DNA from: a bacterium endosymbiont of Escarpia laminata
GTDB taxonomy: Bacteria > Pseudomonadota > Gammaproteobacteria > Chromatiales > Chromatiaceae
Length of the DNA stretch: 64,000 nt
Reading direction: 5' to 3'
Assembly (NCBI GenBank): GCA_003660235.1
Contig: QGON01000068.1
Span: 62,001-126,000 of the forward strand
Under the pieces are notes generated by a model, which saw only the letters and a list, made by a program, of their open reading frames with translations, did no database searches and was not told the origin of the DNA. Of this stretch, positions 30,120-37,668 are shown one piece after another. A program made the position numbers and the translations under genes. Every line of letters begins with the position of its first letter. The stretch's first letter is position 1.

Positions 30120-31152
30120 TCGGCACTTGGATGCGACGCATGGATTTCACCACGCTGAGTAGAGTCACAGCGGGTACTTCTCCTACGGCAGTAACCTGAT
30201 GGTCATCCACCTGCCCCCCCCATGCATTGATTGCGCCAAGGCGTGAAACGCCCTCCAGGGCAGTGGTCTGACCAATCGGCTCGATAAACAACGAGAGAGA
30301 GGCAAGACCGTCACTCAATACATAATGTTCGATCATCCCGCCATCCGTTGAGTTGGGCAACAGATCATGCACGCTGAGGGTAAAACCAGCCGGTAATTTA
30401 CGGAACGACCAGTTTGCGACACTGCTTGCGGTTCTTTCAGGCGTATTTGAATTTCCATCGACAGTTTTGCGGGCGCTTTTGTGCACGACAACACCCAACT
30501 CTGCAGTACCCACTTCCAGTTCGGTAAACATCGTCTGTTCCACCGCCTCTCCTTCTTCATTCATGAGGTCGGACTTAAGCGGAAGTGCAGTTTCCTGATC
30601 CAGATAGAAGCGGTAACCGTAACGAAAACCGTCTCGCGGAATGATCGCCACGACCTTGGCCTGACGATCAGCGACTCTGGTCTCACCCAGCGTACGGAAC
30701 GCATAGCTCAATGAGAGTTGCTCCAGATTCTCAGGTAACAGGTCGAGGAATTTATTCGTTGGTGGTCGCTTGTCGATAGAGACCTGTTGCGATTCCGGCA
30801 TGACACAAGTAACAGAGTCCCGATCACGTATCACTTCCCGGGGCGCACCATTGAGCGAGATCAATCTTTCATGGGGCTGACCGTCGCTTATCGCATGGAT
30901 GATGCGCATTGTCTCCAGTTGATTGTCATGCAGATAGATGAATGTCCCTTGATATTCGAGAACTCTGACAGCCTTCATCATGCGCTCGAGCCATTGGCGC
31001 GCTACATTTTCATCGTCAGATGCCGTGACTGAACCGGCAAAGAGGAGCAGAAAGAGCGCAAATCCGCAAAATGCAGTCATGCCAGACCGAAGAGAAGAGG
31101 AAATCCCGGCGGGCCGGGAGAGATAAGGAAAACGACATCCCAAACCCTTCAT
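30112..31152 (-). CDS. rseB: Sigma-E regulatory protein RseB/MucB
   Basis: Periplasmic protein that binds RseA and shields it from DegS until mislocalised lipopolysaccharide displaces it. The mature part starts after a signal peptide (FCGFALFLLLFAGSVTAS) and shows the lipoprotein-like fold segments ARQWLERMMKAVRVLEYQGT and the C-terminal LPAGFTLSVHDLLP, with HVYSDG-type strand VLSDGLASLSLFIEP. I chose the ATG at 31152, with GGTGA eight bases upstream, 8 bases past the rseA frame's stop. Its N-terminal tail before the signal is rather long (about 24 residues). Confidence 0.93.
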   Translation of the reverse strand: MKGLGCRFPYLSRPAGISSSLRSGMTAFCGFALFLLLFAGSVTASDDENVARQWLERMMKAVRVLEYQGTFIYLHDNQLETMRIIHAISDGQPHERLISLNGAPREVIRDRDSVTCVMPESQQVSIDKRPPTNKFLDLLPENLEQLSLSYAFRTLGETRVADRQAKVVAIIPRDGFRYGYRFYLDQETALPLKSDLMNEEGEAVEQTMFTELEVGTAELGVVVHKSARKTVDGNSNTPERTASSVANWSFRKLPAGFTLSVHDLLPNSTDGGMIEHYVLSDGLASLSLFIEPIGQTTALEGVSRLGAINAWGGQVDDHQVTAVGEVPAVTLLSVVKSMRRIQVPND

Positions 31153-31159
31153 GAAGCAA

Positions 31160-31717
31160 TCACCGTGCTCCGTCATAACTTACGAAAGTCGCATACGGCA
31201 TGATTCCTTTCATGTTGCCGGCTGGGGCATACCCATGGTGATTTACCAGATAACTGTTCAGACGGGATTCAACCTCAGGTTTGGCCAGCAACTCCCAACG
31301 TGTACCCCTCTGGCTGGCATAGGTACGCTCATTGGGTAATTGATTTACCGCAACCTGCGGCAGGGAAGTTCCACCCTGCTCCGGGTTGATAAACTGCGGC
31401 GCAACCATCACGGCCATCAGCGCCACTGAAGCAGCGATGGCCGCACCGGCAACGGGTTTAATCCATCTGCGACCGATATTACCCGGAGCGAGTACTACCG
31501 GCTCATCTTCCAGACGCTGTCTGATTGAAGCTGCCAGGTTTGGCATCACAGCCGGACCTGTTTCCTGACGCATCACATCACCAATCAGATGGTAACGACT
31601 CCAGGACGCTTGTTGATCCTCACTGCGGATAAGCTTTTTTACCGCACCGGGGGTTTCAAAGGCGGATAGTTCATCATCCGTCAATGCGGACAGTTTTTCG
31701 CGCTCTTTTTCTGTCAT
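31160..31717 (-). CDS. rseA: Anti-sigma factor RseA/MucA
   Basis: Single-pass inner-membrane anti-sigma factor that holds RpoE. The N-terminal cytoplasmic domain reads MTEKEREKLSALTDDELSAF and SWSRYHLIGDVMRQE, the family's sigma-binding part. The membrane helix (VAGAAIAASVALMAVMVAP) is near residue 100, and a periplasmic domain follows. The ATG at 31717 suits the family better than the frame start at 31729. It sits 15 bases after rpoE. Confidence 0.93.
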   Translation of the reverse strand: MTEKEREKLSALTDDELSAFETPGAVKKLIRSEDQQASWSRYHLIGDVMRQETGPAVMPNLAASIRQRLEDEPVVLAPGNIGRRWIKPVAGAAIAASVALMAVMVAPQFINPEQGGTSLPQVAVNQLPNERTYASQRGTRWELLAKPEVESRLNSYLVNHHGYAPAGNMKGIMPYATFVSYDGAR

Positions 31718-31732
31718 TGCCGTAACCACTTA

Positions 31733-32311
31733 TTATGGGTTAATCAAGGGTTTTAAACGTTTATCGATTGCCTCGCGTGCCCGGAATATCCGGGAACGCA
31801 CTGTGCCGACTGGACAGGACATGGCTTCGGCAATCTCTTCATAACTCATTCCTTCAAGCTCACGCAGAACGATGGCTGTGCGCAGATCCTCCGGCAAGGC
31901 ATCAATCGCATGCTGTACCGTCGTGGTGATCTCTTCAGTCAGCACATGGTTCTCTGGCGTCCCAAACTCCTTAAGACGCGAACCTTCATCCAATTGTTCC
32001 GCAGTTTCGGGTTCCACATCCCACGAGGGTGGGCGCCTACCCTGGGCTACGAGGTAATTCTTAGCCGTGTTGATAGCAATGCGGTACAACCAGGTGTAGA
32101 AGGCACTCTCGCCACGAAACCGGGGAATCGCCTTGTAGGCCTTGATAAAGGCCTCCTGTGTGACGTCCAACACCTCGTGGGAGTCCCGGATGTAACGGGA
32201 GACCAGATTGGCAATCTTCTGCTGGTATTTGAGCACCAACACATCGAAAGCTTTTTTGTCGCCCTGCTGTACACGGATGACCAGTTCCTGATCGACTTGC
32301 CGCTCGCCCAT
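31733..32311 (-). CDS. rpoE: RNA polymerase sigma factor RpoE (AlgU)
   Basis: ECF sigma factor for envelope stress. The 192 residues contain region 2 (FDVLVLKYQQKIANLVSRYI, DVTQEAFIKAYKAIPRF, AFYTWLYRIAINTAKNYL) and region 4 (LPEDLRTAIVLRELEGMSYE, CPVGTVRSRIFRAREA). It heads the operon rpoE-rseA-rseB-rseC-degQ and is divergent from nadB, the standard gammaproteobacterial arrangement. A sigma-E-type promoter lies in front of it. Confidence 0.97.
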   Translation of the reverse strand: MGERQVDQELVIRVQQGDKKAFDVLVLKYQQKIANLVSRYIRDSHEVLDVTQEAFIKAYKAIPRFRGESAFYTWLYRIAINTAKNYLVAQGRRPPSWDVEPETAEQLDEGSRLKEFGTPENHVLTEEITTTVQHAIDALPEDLRTAIVLRELEGMSYEEIAEAMSCPVGTVRSRIFRAREAIDKRLKPLINP

Positions 32312-32357
32312 CCGGGCTTTACCCTCCTCGTGACTCGCGCTTCCTTACGCTCAGTCT

Positions 32358-32385
32358 CATTGACAACCATAGGATGAATTAGTTC
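32358..32385 (-). promoter_or_regulatory. Candidate sigma-E autoregulatory promoter of rpoE
   Basis: On the minus strand GAACTA (32385-32380, consensus GAACTT) is followed after 16 bases by TCAATG (32363-32358, consensus TCTGA/TCAAA). The expected start of transcription is near 32351, about 40 bases ahead of rpoE. The spacing equals that of known sigma-E promoters. Activity is inferred. Confidence 0.45.
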
Positions 32386-32409
32386 GTGCGATCCCATACT
32401 TTATTGAGC

Positions 32410-32424
32410 TGGTTCAATGAACCA
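32410..32424. promoter_or_regulatory. 15-bp palindrome in the rpoE-nadB divergent region
   Basis: TGGTTCA-A-TGAACCA is a perfect inverted repeat with a single central base. It lies about 25 bases upstream of the rpoE -35 element and 69 bases ahead of nadB. It could be an operator for NAD-biosynthesis control of nadB; no regulator is identifiable in the window. Confidence 0.35.
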
Positions 32425-32492
32425 TCGATTTGCGCTAGGATGCAGTCTGATTTAAGTGCGCATTATCTCTGTATCCACCCCGCCCCGCAAAT

Positions 32493-34121
32493 ATGACTAA
32501 AGATCACCTCCATGACGTATTGATCATTGGCAGCGGCGCTGCCGGACTCAGCCTGGCCCTGCGGCTGCGAGAAGACCTGAAAGTTGCGGTCATCTCCAAA
32601 CGAGAGCTTGAAGAGGGCAGCACCTATTACGCCCAGGGTGGTATCTCGGCAGTATTGGATGAGGGGGATACCCTCTCCTCCCACGTCGAGGATACCCTTA
32701 ATGCCGGCGCCGGGCTCTGTGATGAGGATACCGTCCGGCTGGTGGTCGAACACGGACCCAAAAGCATCGACTGGCTGATGTCCAATGGCGTCCGCTTTAC
32801 CCGTGACGACTCTGCTGTCAGCAGTGGTGGTTACCACCTGACACGAGAGGGAGGACACTCCCACCGGCGAGTTATTCATGCTGCGGACGCAACGGGGAAA
32901 GAGGTGGAATTGACTCTGGAATCCCAGGTGATGTCACGCTCAAATGTGGAGATATTCGATTACCACATTGCTATCGATCTGATTACCAGTGGTGAAAACG
33001 GCGCCCAAAAAACCAAGCGCTGCCTAGGCGCCTATATTCTCAATCAGAAAAACGACAAGGTGGACACATTTCGTGCACGCTTCGTCATACTCGCAACCGG
33101 CGGTGCCAGTAAAGTCTACCTCTACACCAGCAATCCCGACGTCTCAACCGGGGATGGCATTGCCATGGCCTGGCGAACGGGCTGTCGGGTAGCGAATATG
33201 GAGTTCATTCAATTCCACCCCACCTGCCTCTACCATCCTCAGGCGAAGACATTCCTTATTACCGAGGCGGTTCGGGGAGAAGGCGGTCACCTACTATTGC
33301 CGGATGGCAGTCGTTTCATGACCAACTTCGATGAGCGTGCCGAGTTGGCTCCAAGAGATATCGTTGCCCGAGCCATCGACCACGAGATGAAACGTATCGG
33401 CGCTGACTGCCTGTTTCTCGATATCAGTCATAAACCGGCTGACTTCATCAGGGAACACTTTCCAACCGTCCACAAGAGTTGCCTTGATTTCGGCATCGAC
33501 ATCACCCGTGAACCCATTCCCGTTGTGCCCGCCGCTCACTATACCTGTGGTGGAGTAATGACTGATCACCAGGCACAAACGGACCTGCCGGGTCTCTACG
33601 CCATAGGAGAGACTGCCTACACCGGGCTGCACGGGGCCAACCGCATGGCCAGCAACTCACTGCTTGAGTGTCTGGTGTTTGCCGAACTGGCGACTGAACA
33701 TATCCACATGAATGTAGATAAAACACCCTTCCCGCCGGAACTACCCCCTTGGGATGAGAGCCGGGTTACCGACTCTGACGAGGAGGTGGTGGTCTCACAC
33801 AACTGGGACGAGCTACGACGCTTCATGTGGGACTATGTTGGTATCGTACGCAGCAACAAAAGACTGGAACGCGCCAAACGCCGGGTCGAACTATTGAGAA
33901 GGGAGATCGGCGAATACTACGGCAATTTCCGTGTCAGCAACGATCTGCTGGAACTACGTAATCTGGTTGACGTGGCAGACCTGATCATTCGTTCTGCCCA
34001 GAGCCGCAGGGAGAGTCGTGGGCTACACTACACCATCGATTTCCCCTACCGGGATGATCAGGTGCAACGCAAAGCCACGGTGCTGATCCCCGACAACTAC
34101 TCGCCAAAACGAAAAAACTAA
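32493..34121 (+). CDS. nadB: L-aspartate oxidase
   Basis: FAD enzyme for the first step of NAD synthesis, oxidising L-aspartate to iminoaspartate. The 542 residues carry the FAD-binding [17 protein letters not shown] at about 9-25, the AYYAQGGIS-like segment [42 protein letters not shown] and the C-terminal [19 protein letters not shown]. The length is normal. No clear Shine-Dalgarno precedes the ATG, so the start rests on similarity of the N-terminus. The gene is divergent from rpoE, as in many gammaproteobacteria. Confidence 0.96.
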   Translation: MTKDHLHDVLIIGSGAAGLSLALRLREDLKVAVISKRELEEGSTYYAQGGISAVLDEGDTLSSHVEDTLNAGAGLCDEDTVRLVVEHGPKSIDWLMSNGVRFTRDDSAVSSGGYHLTREGGHSHRRVIHAADATGKEVELTLESQVMSRSNVEIFDYHIAIDLITSGENGAQKTKRCLGAYILNQKNDKVDTFRARFVILATGGASKVYLYTSNPDVSTGDGIAMAWRTGCRVANMEFIQFHPTCLYHPQAKTFLITEAVRGEGGHLLLPDGSRFMTNFDERAELAPRDIVARAIDHEMKRIGADCLFLDISHKPADFIREHFPTVHKSCLDFGIDITREPIPVVPAAHYTCGGVMTDHQAQTDLPGLYAIGETAYTGLHGANRMASNSLLECLVFAELATEHIHMNVDKTPFPPELPPWDESRVTDSDEEVVVSHNWDELRRFMWDYVGIVRSNKRLERAKRRVELLRREIGEYYGNFRVSNDLLELRNLVDVADLIIRSAQSRRESRGLHYTIDFPYRDDQVQRKATVLIPDNYSPKRKN

Positions 34122-34260
34122 ACAGTCCAGACCAAGTCACAGATACATCGTGATATAATTGTTAAATTATATGACCTGGATGTCAGAAATTGGGGGCCGT
34201 AGCTTTTTTGTCGCTACCGAAACCGCGACAGGCGCCAATAAACCCATCGGAGACCTGAAC

Positions 34261-34725
34261 ATGGACCATCTCGAATGGACAAAAGACCTGGATACCGGGG
34301 TCAATGTCATCGACAAACAACACAGACGCATCGTTGATTATATCAATCAACTGGTGGATGCCACAGAGACTGGTGATAATGAATCAATTTCCGATGTCTT
34401 TGACGGGTTGATCGACTACACGATTACCCATTTTACCTTTGAGGAGGGTCTCCAGGAGAAGGCTGGATACGAATTTCGATCCGCGCACCAGCGGGTTCAC
34501 AAAGTCTTCATAAAAAAACTCGGAGAATATAAGAAGGATTTCGATGATGGTAATGTTGACGCGGTAAAACAGGTCAACAGAATGTTGCGCAACTGGCTCA
34601 TCAACCACATCAAGAATGATGACGCCGATTATGTACCCGCTGTGCAGAAGATGCTCGGTACCGAAAAGAAGAGCGGTTGGCTATCCCGTAGTCTGGGTAA
34701 GTTCTTTGGCGGTTCTGACGCCTGA
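34261..34725 (+). CDS. Bacteriohemerythrin
   Basis: Oxygen-binding di-iron protein, 154 residues. All the usual ligand motifs are visible: GVNVIDKQHRRIVDYINQL (His), THFTFEEGL (HxxxE), SAHQRVHKVF (HxxxH) and NHIKNDDADY (HxxxxD). It therefore should bind O2 reversibly, for storage or delivery in a microaerophile. The ATG at 34261 has GGAG eight bases upstream; an earlier frame start at 34159 would add an unlikely leader. A short basic tail (KKSGWLSRSLGKFFGGSDA) follows the domain. Confidence 0.9.
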   Translation: MDHLEWTKDLDTGVNVIDKQHRRIVDYINQLVDATETGDNESISDVFDGLIDYTITHFTFEEGLQEKAGYEFRSAHQRVHKVFIKKLGEYKKDFDDGNVDAVKQVNRMLRNWLINHIKNDDADYVPAVQKMLGTEKKSGWLSRSLGKFFGGSDA

Positions 34726-35124
34726 ATTTAGAAAATACAATCCGGTTTTCATACATTCCCCCCTACTGGATAAGATTTAGATTTCTTTATCGTCGGAAAA
34801 ATTGACACCTTTCGTTTTTCTGACGCCTGCCTTTTCTCGTTTTACTGTCTTTTCTACTCCACAAATTCCTAATCCTCTGAAATAACGAACAACTTTCCCC
34901 AAACAGGAATATATCTCTGGATGTTGTCAGTGGATTTTACAGTTACAACCCTGATTCCTGGGAAGGTTTTGCCTACGCAGTTAATCTTGAATCCACTTCC
35001 CAAAATAATCATTGGGGAACTCTGTTCCTCTTTATATTTTTTTATTTTATTTCAATAAGATAGACGTTATTCATGGGTCCTTTCCAGGTAATCCCGCCAC
35101 TGACCTAAAACAAAAAACAAAGAT
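34726..35124. other. AT-rich intergenic region with a possible gene remnant
   Basis: About 400 bases before the sigma-54 promoter. A 61-codon frame on plus (34881-35063) has no start codon, but part of it reads like protein (FYSYNPDSWEGFAYAVNL), which hints at decayed coding sequence. Otherwise only AT-rich DNA is seen, which may serve as a region for an activator or IHF upstream of the -24/-12 promoter. Confidence 0.3.
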
Positions 35125-35140
35125 TGGCCCACCCTTTGCA
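35125..35140 (+). promoter_or_regulatory. Sigma-54 (-24/-12) promoter of the PEP-CTERM gene
   Basis: TGGCCCACCCTTTGCA matches the RpoN consensus TGGCACG-N4-TTGCW at TGGC and TTGCA, with exact GG-to-GC spacing. Transcription would begin about 12 bases on, leaving a 5' leader of roughly 27 bases before the ATG at 35178. Confidence 0.7.
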
Positions 35141-35177
35141 GTAGCAGTGATGTAAATCATTTTTTGAGATCACTAAT

Positions 35178-36026
35178 ATGGCAAAAGCTAATTCTTTACT
35201 CTCTAAATCCCTGCAAGTGGCTGCGGGGGCTGTGCTGCTTACATTCGCAGGCACGACGCAGGCAATCACAGTTGACGGGGATATCAATGACTGGCTCAGC
35301 GCACCGCAGGGGCAGGCTTCTGACTGGGGCAATATATTGCGTAGCTCCATATCCCATGTCGACGAAGATCAGAATAGCTACTATCTCGATCCTGGATATG
35401 GCGGTCAGGTCTATGATGTAGAGGCCATATTTGCAGAACAGATGGGGACAAGCCTGAATATCGCCATCGTGACCGGCCGTGACCCGAACGCAAGCGGCTG
35501 GAGTGGCGGCGATATCTCCTTCAACTTCGATTTCGGCACCGATGCCACCAGCTTCGAATTCGGCATTGTCACCCGCGATCACGACGGCATGACACAGGGT
35601 GATGTCTATGCGGTAAGTGACTGGAACTACGGCATCTGGACGGCACCCAATGTCTACAATCCCAGCGGCAGCAGCCTCTATAAGGATTCCCACCCCGTCA
35701 ATATCCAGAGCGGCTCACTACTCGGCAGCGTCAATCTCGAGTATACCGATCTTCTCTACAACGGCAGCAGCCCGAATCAGATCGGCGAATTCGCCGGGGA
35801 TCACTTCATGATCGAAACCAGTCTCGATCTTGCCATGCTCGGCCTGGTAAACCTGGGTCTGGAAGACGACCCCTACCGCATCCACTGGGCACCCAACTGC
35901 AACAATGACTGGTTGCAACTGGATATGCCTGCCACCCATGTCCCCGAGCCGGGTGCACTGCTTCTACTGACCATCGGCCTAGTGGGAATGGCCGGGCGTC
36001 GCCGTATGAGCCGCAAGACAAAATAA
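35178..36026 (+). CDS. PEP-CTERM sorting-domain surface protein
   Basis: Exported protein of 282 residues with a signal peptide (AAGAVLLTFAGTTQA) and a C-terminal sorting signal: VPEPGALLLLTIGLVGMAG followed by the basic tail RRRMSRKTK. Proteins with this ending are processed by exosortase (EpsH/XrtA) and attached to, or released with, exopolysaccharide. The body is a beta-rich, Gly/Asp/Ser/Asn/Tyr-rich domain starting ITVDGDINDWL, similar to domains of carbohydrate-binding type. No exosortase or polysaccharide genes are in the window, so sorting must come from elsewhere. Sigma-54 control, seen upstream, fits known PrsK/PrsR-RpoN regulation of such genes. Confidence 0.88.
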   Translation: MAKANSLLSKSLQVAAGAVLLTFAGTTQAITVDGDINDWLSAPQGQASDWGNILRSSISHVDEDQNSYYLDPGYGGQVYDVEAIFAEQMGTSLNIAIVTGRDPNASGWSGGDISFNFDFGTDATSFEFGIVTRDHDGMTQGDVYAVSDWNYGIWTAPNVYNPSGSSLYKDSHPVNIQSGSLLGSVNLEYTDLLYNGSSPNQIGEFAGDHFMIETSLDLAMLGLVNLGLEDDPYRIHWAPNCNNDWLQLDMPATHVPEPGALLLLTIGLVGMAGRRRMSRKTK

Positions 36027-36089
36027 TAAATATCACAGCAGCAATTTGGGTGGCCCGCAGTTTGTGGCCACCCTTTTTTTATGCACAAT

Positions 36090-36126
36090 AAAAAAGCCCG
36101 CATCTGTTTCCAGATGCGGGCTTTTT
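36090..36126. terminator. Bidirectional rho-independent terminator
   Basis: The 11-bp stem GCCCGCATCTG / CAGATGCGGGC with TTTC loop has A6 on one side and T5 on the other, so it can end both the PEP-CTERM transcript and the convergent sat transcript. Confidence 0.92.
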
Positions 36127-36139
36127 CAAGGAGCGTCTA

Positions 36140-37330
36140 TCAGGAATTCAAAGACTGATAGTAATCCATCAGGATCTGCGCCACTTCGGGACGGGAGAAC
36201 TCAGCCGGAGGCGCGATGCCTTGGCCCAGCATCTCACGTACCTTGGTGCCGGAGAGCAGTACGAAGTCTTCTTTGCTGTGATCCGGTGCATCACGCATCA
36301 TCACAACTTTGTTGAGCTTCTTGGAATAGGCAGTGTGGTCAGCGCGGAAAATCTCGATATCCAGCATGCCTGCGGGAACTTCGTCATCAAAGATGGTCTG
36401 TGCGTCAAAGGCGCCGTAGTAGTCACCCACACCGGCATGGTCGCGACCGATGATGAAGTGACTGGAACCCATGTTCTGACGAAAATAGGCGTGCAGCACA
36501 GCTTCGCGGGGACCTGCGTAGAGCATGTCGAAGCCGTATCCGGTGATCATCACGCTGTTCGGCGGAAAGTAGAGCTCGGCCATCTTGCGGATGGCGGCAT
36601 CACGAACCGGTGCGGGAATATCACCCTTCTTCAGCTTACCCAGCAGCATGTGAATGACAAGGCCGTCGCAACCCAGACGATCCATGGCCATGTGGCACAG
36701 CTCTTCGTGGGCCAGATGCATGGGGTTGCGGGTCTGGAAGGCAACAACCTTCTCCCAGCCGTGCTCCTTGATCTCGTTGCGTATCTCGACCGCGGTACGG
36801 AAAGTATCGGGGAAATCTGCCTGAAAGTAGGAGAAGCTCAACACCTGGATCGGACCGGAGATTGCGACACGGCCCTGGGTATTGAAGGCGTTGACGCCGA
36901 CGTGGTCCATATCCTGGGTGCGGTAGACCTTGTCGGTCATAACCTTCATCTGGTCGTCGGAGACGGTTTCGATGTTTTCCACGTCCATGATGGCCAGGAC
37001 AGGGTTGCCTTCCACGTTGGGATCACGCAGTGCGATGCGCTTGGCATCGCCAATGGCGTCAGCGCTATCCGTCAGGCAGAGAACCGGCACCGGGAAGTGG
37101 CTGCCGTCGGTCAGCGTCATGGACTCTGCGGCGCCCATGGCATCTGCCACGTTCATGAAGCCCTTGAGAGGGTTGAAGTAACCGGTGCCCATCATCACCG
37201 CGTTACCGGCGGCCTGCGAACTGATCGTGATTGACGGAAGACTTTCCGCCTCGTGGAACAGTTTGTGGTGCTCATCGGGATCGTAGACAAACAGGGGTTG
37301 CAGTTCGTCGGAACCTACAGGCTTGATCAT
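36140..37330 (-). CDS. sat: Sulfate adenylyltransferase (dissimilatory-type ATP sulfurylase)
   Basis: In sulfur oxidisers this enzyme makes ATP and sulfate from adenosine 5'-phosphosulfate and pyrophosphate, the last step of sulfite oxidation by the APS pathway. The 396 residues have the PUA-like start, the nucleotide-binding QTRNPMHLAHEEL and GRDHAGVGDYYGAFDAQ, and no APS-kinase domain, so it is the homo-oligomeric Sat and not CysDN. The ATG at 37330 follows AAGGAGACG. There are no aprBA or dsr genes beside it. It is alone between a terminator and a 338-base upstream region. Confidence 0.96.
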   Translation of the reverse strand: MIKPVGSDELQPLFVYDPDEHHKLFHEAESLPSITISSQAAGNAVMMGTGYFNPLKGFMNVADAMGAAESMTLTDGSHFPVPVLCLTDSADAIGDAKRIALRDPNVEGNPVLAIMDVENIETVSDDQMKVMTDKVYRTQDMDHVGVNAFNTQGRVAISGPIQVLSFSYFQADFPDTFRTAVEIRNEIKEHGWEKVVAFQTRNPMHLAHEELCHMAMDRLGCDGLVIHMLLGKLKKGDIPAPVRDAAIRKMAELYFPPNSVMITGYGFDMLYAGPREAVLHAYFRQNMGSSHFIIGRDHAGVGDYYGAFDAQTIFDDEVPAGMLDIEIFRADHTAYSKKLNKVVMMRDAPDHSKEDFVLLSGTKVREMLGQGIAPPAEFSRPEVAQILMDYYQSLNS

Positions 37331-37668
37331 GATATTTCGTCTCCTTCGCTTCACACGAAAATTCAATCAACCGACTGGGCCACGCTGTGTGATCCAAACC
37401 GGCACAGGATTCTCAAATGACCGTTATGTTATCTTGCAGATATTGCTGATTTCCAATATCACAAAGACAACTTAACTTTATGTTTTTACAATGAAAATAC
37501 GCATCGAGCGCGCATTCTGAAATCTAAAACAGACATACCCTATCACAGCCGGGGATTATTCATCCCAAATATATTTTTATGCCGTCAGCAAAATCCCAAT
37601 GGAAAAATAGTTTTTTCCGCAAATTTAAGCATTCATCCTATGCAGGGGGGTGCTGTGGGTACCCTGCA
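37331..37668. other. Upstream region of sat
   Basis: No gene is visible. The region is AT-rich and would hold the sat promoter on the minus strand, with recD ending toward its other side. No single regulatory motif could be picked with confidence. Confidence 0.4.

Noticed and set aside
36221-37234. 337-codon frame on plus opposite sat
   Set aside because: Antisense shadow of a well-defined gene; no family features and a start inside the sat coding region.
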